A model generated the notes under the pieces. The model ran no database searches. It had not been told where the DNA came from and was given only the letters and a program-made list of their open reading frames with translations. The position numbers and the translations under genes were made by a program. From assembly GCF_021347895.1 (NCBI RefSeq), contig NC_067121.1, positions 30,987,974 through 31,051,973 on the forward strand: a DNA stretch of 64,000 nt. The letters are read 5' to 3'. How positions within the stretch are numbered: position 1 is the first letter of the stretch; each line of letters opens with the position of its first letter. The DNA is from Acanthochromis polyacanthus. Taxonomy: Eukaryota > Chordata > Actinopteri > Pomacentridae. Positions 32,979 through 47,244 of the stretch are shown piece by piece.

Positions 32979-33205
32979 AAACAGATGAGTTATATACAAA
33001 ATCACCCCCAGTGTAGTTGTCCTAACAGGGGGAATTAGCTATAGAGAGCTAAATAGTTTTTTTCATCAGGCAGTAAACATGTTTATTTCTGCTGTCTTTT
33101 AACATGGAAGTCTATGCGGACTGACTTGCTTTTGGAGTCAGCCTCAAGTGGTCATCTGAGGAACTGCGTTTTTTGTCATTTCATTTTTCAGACCCAGACG
33201 TTGCC
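32979..33205 (+). repeat. dispersed fish repeat, copy 2
   Basis: Core words include AACATGTTTATTTCTGCTGT, GAAGTCTATGCGGACTGACT and CAGCCTCAAGTGGTCATCTG, followed by TTCAGACCCAGACGTTGCCA. They match copies at 35866-36415 (same orientation) and 3033-3345 (inverted). Confidence 0.7.
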
Positions 33206-35865
33206 ACTTTGAACACAGAGTGCAATCAGTCACTCCTGGCGAGACAGCAAACAAGTGTAATTCTCAGAAAGTCAGGTTTTTCTTTTTAGTACAACAGTTT
33301 TTTCATTTATCAGCTTTTGGATTGTGCTGCGGCAAAGTTGCTCAAGAGTCTGTCCATAAAACACACAGATGTCACAGCTTTTCCTGCACTAAATGCCTGA
33401 ACATAATCTGCTTTCTTCAGGGCTTCTGATGTGAGAAAAGCAGAAAATGATTCGTCAACAGACCCTGGGAGACAAAGTTAATGGGGGACGACACTGACAG
33501 AAAATGAGGGAAAAACAATCAGGAAAACATGTCGCCCAAAGATTCCTCACATAACTCTGCATACATTTGAATATCTGTCATTGTCAGTGTGTGTTTACTA
33601 ACAAGGCCGAAATAAAGAGCTGAGAGTCCAAATGAGCGCTGCCGAAACAAGACATGAAATAGTGCAGGAGGGGCATTTTGCTTCATTGATTGGGGCTGTA
33701 ATGATACATGATTATGTTCACACAGAGAGCCGGCTGTTAGCTGGTGTTTAAGGGCACAGACACCGCTGGGCTTTTCACAAACTGCTGTCAGCGTGTCGTT
33801 CGGCGCATTGCTGATTGATTATGAATTGGTTCGGAGAGTCGGTCATGTTTGTCTCGCTGAATCGCTCATGAAGCTGTCACTGCAGCTCCAGGTGAAGGCG
33901 TGGAGAGCGGCTTCACCAAAACACCGTCTCCTCCTCCGACTGCCGAGCTAATGAGTGGAACGCTGTCAGTTATTTCATAGGACTTTCAAACTGGGGTGGG
34001 TGAGGGGGGATTTCAGCTGGAGATTTCAGGATTGCAGGTAATCTGAGGCGCAAATGCGTGTGAAATAATGAGAGCTCATTCAGGAAGTGAGGCAATACAC
34101 AGCAAAAACTAATTAAGAACAATTTCATTTTAGTGGGCACAGACAGTTTTTCCGCAGAAGTCTTTTTCCTTCAGAATTATTCACAGGAGGTGTTATTGAT
34201 GATTCGCCACATTCTGCAATTTTCCCACCATTCTCCTCCTCCATTATTCATCCACCTCTACTTTTTAATCTCCTGTGAGCTGACTCAGAACTCCACTTCC
34301 ATTTGCAGACAGTTCCTCCTCTATGCTCATGTCTGTAGCATTGATTAAATGGACCCCAGTGGGCTGGGGATTACATTGGGGTCTATTTGAAATGGCATTT
34401 CTACAGTGTTTTTCCATTACTGAGCATACTATTGGAATTTAGATAAACTGGGTCTGGGTAGGCTTTGTTGATTTCTGAGTTTATTTGCCTGGTTCACATG
34501 GGGTCCATTTGCTGCAATTTAACAATTACTGGCTTTGGCGTGCTTGCTAATTTTCTGTGTTCGCATCCCTCACCAGCCTAGAGCGCAGCCAACCGGGCTC
34601 CCACAGGAAGGCGGAGGAGAGGACGAGGGAATAGTGGAGGCAGAAAATGAATACAGACAATTGTTTTTCATCAGCTGAGATGGAGCAGGGACACGATCAA
34701 ACAGGACTGAGACAAATTAGATAACAGAGGACGGAGACTGAAAGACAGCGCGCCTGCTGCTTCCGCCGCTGCTCCCGCCGCTACTCCGTCTTGTAAACAT
34801 ATTTATGGCTTTAACTACGAGCTGCCTGTTAATGAATGCTCGGCCAACTTATAGCTGCAGATGGAGAAACCTGTTTAATTCCTCGCAGCCACAGCGGGTC
34901 AGAGTGGAGGTCCCCGTGTGAGCTTGTGGTCATTAAATTTGTCTTGGTTCACCGTGTTTACTCACTAAATGCAAATGCGTTAATGCAAACTCTCCCATCA
35001 TGTAATTAACTTTCCGGTCATACCGCACATCTGAGTCTCCTGCATACAGATTGTGAGATGTGACATTCAGAGCTTTTCCTACATCTATTATTAACACGCG
35101 CCAATATTCCGTATCTAGGAAACCTGAGGGCTTTTGGCTTCTTTATCATATATGATTTTCCTTGACAAGTGTCCAGGTAAGCAGCGCCCGTGACACCATC
35201 CGGCAGCTTTTCCCACCATCCCCCTCAGGTGGAGTAATTGCTGTCAGACGGTTTTACTTCTTACACCTCTCATTTGGAGTAAAAACTGTCTGGCGCGCCG
35301 GTGTGTCCCAGCCCGGTTTGGCAGTCGTTCCAGCTAAAGGTCCACACTTTAACGGAGCATTTCCTCACCCTACACAGGCTGCGAAATGATTTTAGTCAGG
35401 CAGCGGCATCCTCCTCTTCAGGTTCTACTCAAGCACAAAAATGATCAGACAGGCTGAGCAGATTGCTGCTCTCCAGAGTTCCCCCGAGGCTACATTCAAC
35501 CAGTACAAGTCCTGTGCCATTTTCTGTTACAATCCCTGGAAACCTGTTGAGAGGGTCAACCCTCCCAAAATGTACCAAAATATGATGTATTTCCATAATC
35601 ACCATGGCCATATCTTGGGACTGTTCAAGGAAGATACGACCTGGTTATTTTCTCTGGAGGAACATTCGGGTAACAGTATCCCAAAGTGAAACGTGTTTGT
35701 TGCTCATAGAAATAAGCACACAGAGAACTAAGACCAGGATCTGCAGCTTTATAGAGAGTTTCAGCTCATTGTTTATTTGCTGGCTCACGACTTTACAGTT
35801 TTGGTCCACTCTCGTAATGTTGTTCCAGTCACAGGAGGCAGCGCTACTCAGCAAAACTGCTCTAT
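33206..35865. other. intergenic, unique-looking; possible conserved non-coding DNA
   Basis: No exon and no named transposon was recognised across 2.6 kb, the longest repeat-poor stretch between the two genes. 33580-34080 and 34480-35130 have balanced composition and many homeodomain-like ATTA words, so conserved regulatory DNA is possible. Confidence 0.4.
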
Positions 35866-36415
35866 AAACCACTGACTGTACAGAAAGATGGATGGAACCT
35901 CTCTGACGTCACCCAGTGGTTACTTGAAGAGCTACTGAGGCTCAGTCTGGTGGCTCCGGCTGTCTCGGTAGTGAATTTTAACCCTCTCCAACTCATCCAA
36001 AAATCAACAAAGAAGTGGAACTGAAGTGGAGGCGGGCTATGGTCCGTCCTGTGACCCACCTACCACTCAAAGGCCACGCCCTTAATGATGCATTTGCCTT
36101 AATACAACTTAAATAGATAAGTTATATCACAAAAATTCCCTTGTGTAGATTACATGAAATGAGAAATTAGGTATAGAGACCAAAACTGGATTTCTACGCA
36201 TCTGTACACATGACTATTTCTGCTGTAAAGTTTTCCATTTAACGTGGGGATCTATGGGGATTGACTCATTTTTGGAGGAAGCCTCAAGTGGCCATTTAAG
36301 GAACTGCATTTTTTGGATTTTTTTTTTAAGCTTTGGACATTGCTGCTTGCTAAAAGCGAACTGTAGGCTACCTGCTGGTCGTATATCAGCAGACACAGAG
36401 ATTAGCTGGAGCATT
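35866..36415 (+). repeat. dispersed fish repeat, copy 3 (longest)
   Basis: The copy includes an upstream part with 'ctctctgacgtcacccagtggttacttg', 'ctccggctgtctcggtagtgaattttaaccctctccaa' and 'aaaggccacgccc', then the shared core GATCTATGGGGATTGACTCA and GCCTCAAGTGGCCATTTAAG. It seems to be the most complete member in the window. It has no maintained frame. Confidence 0.65.
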
Positions 36416-38592
36416 AAACTGTACATCCTCCTCTCTTCCTCTGTTTCCTCTCTCCTTGTATCTTTCTTGACAGATTTCCCTGCTATAGTTACAGCTAATA
36501 ACCATTATAGATATTAAGGATTGAGAAATGGCTAATCATTTTTAACTGTTAATTTACAGATTTCCCTGTTTTGGTCAATTAAAGATACATTCTAGTAAAC
36601 AGAAGAAAAAACCCCATTAAATTTCATGTTAACTGTAAACAAAATGAGAACTAGCCAAAGCTGTAAATATTGTTCGCTTCAAAAAATAGTGTTTGACAAA
36701 GGAATTACTTCTTTGACAGTGTGTGACCATGAAATGACATAGTTGACTGTATTTTAACCAGCTTAAAATAGAATTATTTTACGCATATTTGCTGTTATTT
36801 CAGGAAAAATTGTATATATTAAAGATTGAAAATTTATATACTTTTTTCAGCGGGCCAAAACACTTCATATTTTCCACATCACAAATCAGCGTTTTCACAA
36901 TTTGTTCTTTTACAATATGTATCTATGAAATTACACTGTTTCCCTGCATTTAAAATATGTATTTTTATTTATTTCTTTATTTGGTAGGGATAGTGCACAT
37001 TAATGCCCATTTGTTAAGAAATGGGCGTAAATATGCCGGAATATAGCACAATGCTAATTTACGTCTGCAGTCCCTAAGAGAAAAAAAAAAGACATAACAC
37101 TGATACATAAAACATTAAGTCACAATGAAAGCACTGCAAAAAGTGCACAAAGAAAACATAACAGTGAAACATGCAATAAGACGTAGGACAATAGGTTGTA
37201 ATAAAAAGACAATAGGTCACAATTAAAGACAGTAAGTCTCAATAAAAGGTCAATAGGTTAGGATAAAAGGTCAGTAGATCGCAATAGAAGGACATTCCAA
37301 TTTACATTTATCATAATCTTACAGACATTTGTAGTTATTTTCACCATTTTTACGTTACAGTATTCCACTGTTTTCGAATGTATTTCTTCTGGGAGCCTTG
37401 CCGCTCGGTTTTCACAGTGTTCATGGATTTTTCTGTACAGTGTGTCTGTCATGTGGTCTGTCTGCGTGTGAGCTGTAGACGCTTCAATCAGCATGAACCC
37501 CCGTGGTTCATCAGCTCATCACCTGCAGTAGATCCAGCTCAGCTCTCCATCAGAGATGCTACTCTGTAGTTACACCGAGGCGTCTGTGCTCAGTGTTGAT
37601 AGTTTGCTCCTCATGTTTTTGCTTTGTGCTACCGTTGCTCTCCTGTGATTAGATTGCTGTCTTTACCTCTTCCTTGCCCTTTTCCTGCTCAGCTCCACAG
37701 CTAGCTTCAAACTCCATCTCCAGCCTTCCTCTGCTACCATTAGCCATCCACACCGCCCTCTCCCAGCCTCACCTGCCTCCTGTCCTCTGCCAGCCGGCCT
37801 TCATCTCACCACTCACTCCTCCAAACTCTCCGCCTGCAATCCTCCTCGGCCCGTTCAGCCGTCTGCGTCCTCGGTCCTCTTCCTGCCAGCTCATTCTTCT
37901 TCCGTTAAATCCAATCCACACGCCTGCAACTTGAGTATTTGCAAATAGACCAGTTTCAGTCATTGCCAACCTGCGTCGCTTGTGTTCTGCTTTCGGGTCC
38001 AGAAAATCTCATTGGTAATAACATGAGGAACCTGATATTTCCCTCAGAAGCTGGGAGACACCAAAAACAGAGCGAAACACAGGCTCAGTATTATCAGGTG
38101 AGAACAAACAAGATTTTAACTGAGTGATACCGTTGTTCTGTTCCTGCTGGATCTAACAGTTTACTGAAAATGTCACTGTATCGACTTAAAAGCCGTCAGT
38201 GATGCATTCACAACTAATTTCCGTTAATCTCAGATGGCCCAAAAATGTAATTGCAGCTTTAAATAAATGTACAGCATTGTGAGAAAATTGGAAAATGAAA
38301 GTATTAATTAGATAACAGAGTAGCTCTTGTCAGTTTTATGTTATTCAAATAGGATCAGATTATTATCTCTGAGGTTAATAGCATTTTAATGTTGCAGCTG
38401 GCGGAAGTGGAGCAGATTTTAAAGCTGCACTTTTCAATATTTTAATATTTATACAAAAACAATGTTAATTCAAGTATTTTATGTGAAAGTTATCACATGT
38501 AGTTATAAACTTTTGGAGATCTATTACAGGTCCAGGGTGTTTTTTAGCTCCTTTTTACTAGTAGTTGTGGATTTCTGGCACAGCAAGAGGCG
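36416..38592. other. intergenic with minor repeats
   Basis: An AT-rich dispersed repeat ('atttctttatttggtagggatagtgcacattaatg') sits at about 36960-37090, and short degenerate tandem units (see 37175-37290) follow. 37620-37930 is C-rich. No supported exon was found. Confidence 0.45.
37175..37290. repeat. degenerate ~20-bp tandem repeat
   Basis: Units of the form 'aaaaggacaataggttgtaat', 'aaaaagacaataggtcacaat', 'aaagacagtaagtctcaat' and 'aaaaggtcaataggttagga' repeat about five times. Confidence 0.75.
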
Positions 38593-38599
38593 GATTACT

Positions 38600-39567
38600 A
38601 CCGAGCCCCTAAGGTGCCACGGAGGAAAAAAAATATAAAACGTGCGCACGAGATACTTATCCGTGCGCACGTGATATTGAAACGTGCGCACGGATATATT
38701 AAAACGTGTAATAAAGTTATTTACCAATTTGACTTGTCCTTGTCCTCGGCTACTACGGCAAAGTTATTCTTACTTTGATTTGCTTGTTTGACTAAATAAG
38801 GGGGGCTGCTCAGCGGCGTGGTGGTTAGCACTTTCGCCTTGCAGCAAGAAGATCCCTGGTTCAAATCCCTGGGTGGGCCTGGGATCTTTCTGCATGGAGT
38901 TTGCATGTTCTCCCTGTGCATGCGTGGGTTTCCTCGGGGCACTCCGGCTTCCTCCCACAGTCCAAAAACATGGTGAGGTTAATTGATTACTCTAAATTGC
39001 CCGTAGGTGTGAATGCGAGTGTGATTGTTCGTCTGTATATGTAGCCCTGCGACAGACTGGTGACCTGTCCAGGGTGTCCCCTGCCTTCACCCGAGTCAGC
39101 TGAGATAGGCTCCAGCACCCCCGCGACCCTAGTGAGGATAAAGCGGTGTATAGAGGATGGATGGACTAAATAAGGGGATTAATCAGTAACGGACAGCTCT
39201 GGTAAAAAGATCAGTACACAATATTCAGGACCATGGACAGCAAAGTTCTCCTACTTAGGATTATTCCAGCTCTCATGGCAAGAGCAGCAAGAACGTCATT
39301 ATATTATATGACATTCCGAGGTGGAAGTAAAAGTTAACGAGCTCACTTCTTCTCTCCATTGCGTGTGTGTTTGAAAACATCTGATGTCGCTACTGGAAGC
39401 CGTAGTGGCCGAGGACAAGGACAAGTCAAAACGTGGTAAATAACTTTATTTTGAGTGCACGTTTTATCTTAAAACGTGCACACGTTTTAGTATCTCGTGC
39501 GCACGAATAAGTATCTCGTGCTCACGTTTTATTTTTTTTTCCTCCGTGGCACTTTAGGGGCTCCATA
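38600..39567. mobile_element. DNA element with long inverted ends rich in CGTGCGCACG
   Basis: About 160 bp at the left (from GAGCCCCTAAGGTGCCACGG) are inverted at the right (ending CCGTGGCACTTTAGGGGCTC). They include the shared inner stretch TTGACTTGTCCTTGTCCTCG versus CGAGGACAAGGACAAGTCAA. Each arm carries several GTGCGCAC-type words, most of them in the 10-bp palindrome CGTGCGCACG. The flanks share GATTACT (38593-38599 and 39568-39574). It encodes nothing. A SINE has inserted into its middle. Confidence 0.75.
38804..39163 (+). mobile_element. tRNA-derived SINE with RTE-type 3' tail, full length
   Basis: The SINE is flanked by a 14-bp target duplication GACTAAATAAGGGG (38790-38803 and 39164-39177). 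The head has an A-box-like GTGGTGGTTAGCAC and a perfect B box GGTTCAAATCC at 38858-38868. The body contains CTCCCACAGTCCAAAAACAT and TCTAAATTGCCCGTAGGTGT. The tail AAAGCGGTGTATAGAGGATG then GATG resembles the LINE end at 30440-30468, suggesting that an RTE element mobilises it. Confidence 0.85.
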
Positions 39568-39574
39568 GATTACT

Positions 39575-40181
39575 TCCCTTAGCTGGTGGAGACCAAAAAT
39601 GGAGCAAAAAGTAAAGTGAATATTAGATTTAAATTCATCAGGTGGCAAACAACATGTGATTCCAAAGAATAAAAAATAGTGTTGCTCTGAAACTGCTCGC
39701 TGTGTAAAATGCAGCTGTTTGCTAATATGTTAGCTACAAATATTTTTTGATACAATAATTTAGGTGTTTTTCTAAGATAATGTCAGGGTGAGATAAATAG
39801 TCAGCCTGGCTAATTATTGTGTCCAATATTTAGCATTTTTCTATTATTGCTTTTTGTTCTTTGTTCTTGTTTTGTTGTCATTTTTTAACTGACACCTTAT
39901 CAAACAAACCAGTTTAAACTTGCACTACTTTAGTGATACAATAACCTCTCACTATCTGTAGTGGACACTCTGTGAGCATGTCAACACTAATGGATAAACA
40001 TATATACAACGTAGAGAAAGAAATGCATTTCAACTAAATTTTGTGATGGAATTTTGACACCAAATTTTCATTTTCCCTGCAAATCTGTAGTGTATCGCTT
40101 TCAAACATTGCCGTACAGCCTCCTTGATCACCAGAAATCAGTAACAGCCCTGAAAATAAATATCAGTCAATCCCTACATGA
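39575..40181. other. intergenic, nothing recognised
   Basis: AT-rich sequence without identifiable features lies between two transposons. Confidence 0.5.
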
Positions 40182-41820
<1,639 letters not shown>

Positions 41821-43555
41821 TGTTGTTCACGTGTTATTTAAAGCGCCTTCTGTTTAACCAAGCAGTAAAACCAATCTCATATTGCTGCTTTACATATTGT
41901 AATCTAGTTTATCACTTGAAAAACTCATCTTTTGCTATTTAAATAAATGCATAACATTTCAACTGGAAACACAGTGAAGTAGAAGTGCAAAGTAGCAAAC
42001 AAAGGAAATACCCAAGTGAAGGACAAATACAAGTAAAATGTACTTCTGTGCAGTGCTTTAGAGAAAAATTCTTCAGGAGGTACACTCGGCATCGTTGGTT
42101 CATCTGTGTTGTGTCAAGTTTTTATGCGGCGGATTTTTGAAGACCTTTGTATGAGACTATGAAAATAAAACCAGACATGCCTTTCTTTGAGGCTGAGACA
42201 GTTTTTTGAGGGATTTCATGAACACAGACCAGACAGTATTCTGCCCTCCATAAAAAAGATCAGCTTTGGATTTGCTGCTGCATAATATGACTCTTTACTT
42301 CCTCTACCAACAGTAGATGTTGTGCATCAAACAGACAGTACCCCCCCCCCCCCGAGGCCCACGAAGCATGACCTCACGAGCCTCGGCTTTGAGAAGAAAA
42401 GCCAAGGAGTCAATCTGTGGGTCGAAGGCTCTGTGAAACCTTTTCATAATGAGGTCAGGGTGATGCAGGGTGCCCCATGTGTGAGTCGAACCAAACGCCT
42501 CGAGATAGCTTCGCTTTATGTTTGAGCGATTTAGCTGCAGCCCCCGGGGGGAGGATCGCAGGCTGCAGCGACATGCATGTGGCAGAGATGACTCCAAATT
42601 TAAAGGTAGTGGTGGTGATGATGATGATGAGCTCTTGTGACTGCCCCCTCCCTCCCCACCTCCCACTCCTCACCCTTCCACGACGGGTGGTGACACTGAG
42701 CGAGCAGGAGGCTCATTGTGAAATTGGGATTCCTGGTAATTTTATCTGGCGGGAGAGCGCAGGAAAAATGACATCATGATGCAACCTGCTGTATGCTTCA
42801 GTAGGTATGTTCTTCATGGCTTCAAGGGGAGTATCACCCACTCGTGGAACGTGAGTGCATCCTAGTGTTGGAAAGGCGAAGTGCAACAACAGAGCCCCGC
42901 GCCTCGCATTTATTCTGAGGAGGATTTCAGATTGAATCCGGCTTTGGATGCTAATTCCTTATAATTTGCAAGCATTCTGTTCATGTAGACTTTTGTTTCA
43001 TGGTGACTTTGCAAGGTTAGAAGCTGATTTTTATCAGCTACATTTAGCCTGCCCCATTGTTCTAAAGAGGCCTGCAATGACTACTAAAGATGCTGATTTT
43101 ATATTCTTAGTAAAACTTCTGGAAAAATAAGGTTTTATGCAATTATAAAGAGGAACTCACATTCTTAAAGCATACAAATATTACACATGATGGTTTTTAA
43201 GACCGATTATGTGTATATTTGTTGGACAAAGATGTAGCTGTTTCCACTAGAATAACAGATAAGGCAGATAAATGTGTAGGGAGATGCGGTTTATTCAAAA
43301 CTGAGCAATTAATTCAGTCAATTAAACTCAGGGGACGCTGAGTGCATTGCTGGCCTTGGGGTCTGATGCGCCGACTGCGAACCACAGTGTCCTTGGATCA
43401 TGTCCTGGCTTATGAACTTTTTCTGCATGTCACTCCTCATCTCTCACTTGCCATGTTTACTGTCATCTCTCTGCATCTGCTGCCAAAAAAAATATAAAGT
43501 GCTGCCAAAATGTATTACCTTACCGGACGATTCTTTCCCAGCTTTGTCACAGTAA
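41821..43555. other. intergenic, nothing recognised
   Basis: Poly-C (42341-42352) and a GAT/GGT run near 42605-42630 are the only notable simple sequences. Open frames on either strand around 42300-42780 show no family resemblance. Confidence 0.5.
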
Positions 43556-43559
43556 TTTA

Positions 43560-44420
43560 AATCGTCTGAGTCCGGTGGGGTCCACACTCGCTTGTTTTGA
43601 ATTTGATGCAAAATGTTTCGTAAAGAATGATCATATCGGCTCAACAATTCAAGTGGAATGTTGGATTGCTTCCCTTTTGCTTTAATGACAGCAACATTTG
43701 AGCGGCATAGACTCCAAATGTTCCAAAGAGCTTCTTGTCATGTCGGGAATGTTTCGCTTTCTTAGTCTTTAAGTGCATCATTAATGTTCAGCGGGACAAA
43801 ACACTGTGGAGGAAAGTCCATGACAGTGTGGACACTGATCCTCTTTAGGAATGAGGTAGTTTTGCAAAGCTTTTGTGTGTTTGGGATCGTTATCTTGCTG
43901 AAGAAAAATGGAGTGTTACTTCGATTCTCTAACTGCAGAGAAGCAAACCCCTCCTAGATGTGAATATTCTAGCCACCGTGTTTCTCTGTGGGTGTTTATA
44001 TTCTGTACTGTATTATCATTTTCACAGTTACATTCACCCATCCACTAATCTTTAAATGGGATTCATCGGTAAATAGGACTTTATTTCCATCCATTGTGAA
44101 ATGCTACTACGTCTTAGTGCATCTTGTTTTCCTTATTTAGCAGACTCTGTATCTGCAGTGAAAGTGCTTTTCTCTCTCCCAGCGAACAAAACGCTCAGTG
44201 ATGCATTGATCTTCTGATGTTGTTCTCACTTCTGGTCCGCCTCATCCTGCTTTGGATGCAGCTGATCCAGTTTTGCCCCTAGAAACCTGCAGTCTAGCCA
44301 TGATTTGACGCTGAGAAAGTTACTCTTTGCTTAGAATAAGAATGTGACACTCTGGAGACACTGGAAACTTGAGGCACAGCCATATTTATAGCTGGTGAAC
44401 AATGGCTGTGAGTGGATTTA
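43560..44420 (-). pseudogene. decayed Tc1/mariner transposase relic (minus)
   Basis: On the minus strand around 44098 the sequence reads MDGNKVLFTDESHLKISGWV, matching the first catalytic Asp region (LFTDES). Upstream, RTTSEDQCITERFVRWERE near 44230 resembles the end of the DNA-binding domain. Downstream, NIWSLCRSNVAVIKAKGKQS near 43710 resembles the C-terminus. Stops and shifts interrupt it throughout. Confidence 0.65.
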
Positions 44421-44429
44421 CTTGAATAA

Positions 44430-45745
44430 ATCTTTACTTGAAATATTCTGTATTATATCAAAATTAGAAAGACAGTACAGCATTAGGATTTGGTGTGGAG
44501 TTATTTGGACACAGCTTCATTTCTTCAGATCAAAGAAACGTGGGATGTAGTTGAATCTATTGAGCAACGAAGTGCAGATTGGAGTTCATTAGGTCAAACA
44601 AAAGCTCAAAATAAGGCCTCCAGTCCCATTAAAAGAGAGCTCATTAAAAAAGCTGCTGTGTTTTAGTGATGACTGCTGAACGCAGGCTTGAATTAATATG
44701 TAAAGTCTAATAGTAAAAACGGAACATACAGTGATCTGAAGCATAGAACTCTACTACCAGAGGTTGAAGTTTCCTGTTTATTCTCCTGACGCTGTGTTAG
44801 TGAGAACTCTCTGCTGCTCCATGCCCGCTTGACTTCTCCATTTATTCACATCTCATTTGTATTCATCCGTAATGAGGCATCTCAATTTCTCGACTATTTT
44901 CCAGAGTGTGATTATTTGCAACGCTGTCTGCATGTAGTTTGTCATGCTGCTGTTTATTTCATGCATTCGTGATGTTGTTTTACCACAGATGGGAACCGCA
45001 CCGGCGAGACAAACAACATGGGCTTCATGAGCGATCCCTGACAGACCTTCCTCAAGTATTCCCTTAAGTACAGATCCTCCTCATGTTTGAAGAGAGTGAA
45101 CATCGCTGGCACCACTGCTATGTACTCTTCTGTAAACTGCGGTTGAACCTAAAAAAAGCCCACGCCCAAGTTTGGAGAGGCAATAGTGCGACAGAGTGTC
45201 ACAGAGGCTCTTTCCAGCAGTCAGCAGTGGTGACAGAGAGTCTAACAACCTCTGCAAAAGAGGGGATAAACATAATTATGGATTACACCGTTTTGAGCTG
45301 CTGAAGCAGACAGACGTGAGCCCCACCAGCAGTATGCCAAACTGAGTAGTTTATACAGCATGCATTCTGCATTTACTCCGAGGTTACATTAGGTTGTCCT
45401 GGAATCGGCCTGCTCACTGTCATGTTGTGTTTTCTTTAAGAGAATACCGACGACGTCTTCGCTGGAATCGTTCTGCTTAATGAACCAGCTGTGAGGTTTC
45501 TTTAACTCCAGCATTGTTGTTCGCTGTCAGGATAACGGCCCCGTCAGCATGATGCAAATATATAATTCATACACTAAACTGCATCTTGTTGCTGTGGAGC
45601 CGAAACCTTGTATTCATGTTGTTTTACAGGAACAACAGTGTTGTTTTCAGCTTCATGATCAAAGGACAGGTTCAGTTTGAGTTTTACAATGCTCAGATAA
45701 AGGGAAGTGAATCTCATGAACGTCACACAACCAGAAGTGAGGAGT
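44430..45745. other. intergenic, nothing recognised
   Basis: No supported exon, RNA gene or repeat was seen. Confidence 0.45.
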
Positions 45746-45748
45746 CCT

Positions 45749-46284
45749 TTAACCCTCCTGTTGTCCTCATTTACAGGCACCAAAAAAATTTGTTTTCTCG
45801 ACTGAAAAAAAATTGAAAAATTCAGCAAAAAAAAATTCCCCAAATTTTTTAAATTTGCAAAACTTTCAGGAAGAAAATTCCAATAATTCCTTAAGTTTCC
45901 CTCAAAAGTTTTACTTAAAAAATGGCAAGAAAATTCTTCTAAATATTTTCAAAAAATGAGTAAAAATCTTTCAAAAAAATTCCTAAAAATATCTAAAGTG
46001 ACTACATATATATCAGTTAATCCTCTAATATTTTCTTTAACAACATTCACAAAAAAATAAAAAAAATCCAGTGGATTTCGCTGGATTTTGGTTGATTTTC
46101 TTGTGAATATTCTGAAGAAACATTTTTAACATTTCTTTTTTCCCCAACAAAAAATTTTCAAAAATTTTCTGAAAATGTGGACATTAGAAGTTTCACTGTG
46201 AAAACACTCCCCCCCCCACATTTTCAAACTTTAAAACGGGTCAATTTCACCTGCAGGACAACACAAGGATAAAGAGAGGGTTAA
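45749..46284 (+). mobile_element. TTAA MITE family copy
   Basis: The copy starts TTAACCCTCCTGTTGTCCTC and ends near GACAACACAAGGATAAAGAG then AGGGTTAA. It contains the family's central palindrome (about 46048-46112) and the 'gaagtttcactgtgaaa' arm. The right TIR is slightly rearranged. Confidence 0.82.
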
Positions 46285-46949
46285 AGTAAATACCGATTCG
46301 CCACAACATGAAACCACTTGTCATTTGTCTACAGTGTTTAGGTTGTTGCTAGGTGTCTAAGTAACATCCACACGAAAGCAGCACCCAAAATTTTCCAGTA
46401 GAACTTTGCTCAAGGCAACGCACTGGCTTGACTTCTTCCCAGAGTCACGTGTTGCCATCTCTTCTCCAGGTAAACGTCTCACAATCACCTGTCCATCTAC
46501 ACAATTTAAAAGAAATCATGATTCTTTTGATAAGACCTCCCTTTTCCTCATTACATATTTCCATAATACATTGCATATCTACTGTATTTTTTCTTGCCAT
46601 TTTCTTGTTCTTTCAATCTTAATTCATTATTTTTTGATTTCCTCACCTGTTTTTGACATAAGCCATGTTTGAAAAAATATTTTAACCTGATAATAAATAA
46701 ATAAATCATACTGACTAGAAAATGGAGACTATTTACATATTTACATGATGCATTTCATAGTTACTGTTGTTCTTTTGTTCATTTAAACATTTTATTCATT
46801 GTCTTTATTCCACTTCTTAAACAGTGTTATTTTTCTTGTGAACTTCATTGTTTTGTTCACTTAATATTCATGCCAGTAAAACACATTGAAGTGAAAACTG
46901 AATGGACTAAATTACTGGTATTTGTACATATTTAAATAATCCATAATCC

Positions 46950-46995
46950 ATCCATTATCTATACGCTGTTTAATCCTCACTAGGGTTGCAGGGAT
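46950..46995 (-). repeat. fragment of the SINE/RTE 3' tail
   Basis: 'atccatccattatctatacgctgtttaatcctcactagggtt' is the reverse complement of the tail of the SINE at 38804-39163. Confidence 0.7.
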
Positions 46996-47059
46996 ACTAC
47001 ATAATATAACACAATATTTGCTTTCTTCTCCTTTTGAATTTTGTAACCCATTTTTAAAA

Positions 47060-47240
47060 AGCTCTGATGTTCACTCGCCCATTCTAGGTGCTTTCATGCA
47101 TCTAACAATTGCATTTAACTCCTTTAAGAAGTGACTGTTCACTTTCTGCCTGATGCATTTTAACAGCAAGATCAATGCTATTCGCTTCACCTGTCAGTGG
47201 ATTTTCTGTCGTGACTGATCGGTGTGAAGATCCTCATTAT
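47060..47240 (-). mobile_element. end fragment of an old Tc1-type element
   Basis: 'gtgactgttcactttctgcctgatgcattt...attcgcttcacctgtcagtgg...gactgatcggtgt' resembles 54230-54335 and the common Tc1 end with ATTCACTTCACCTGTCAGTGG. Only the end is present. Confidence 0.5.
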
Positions 47241-47244
47241 CACT

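Noticed and set aside
37674..37969. Pro/Ser/Leu-rich frame near 37.7 kb and its antisense
   Set aside because: C-rich simple composition with no domain, splice or conservation signal visible.
42304..42779. Overlapping 100-120 codon frames near 42.5 kb
   Set aside because: No recognisable domain or splice structure, and frames on both strands are about equally long.
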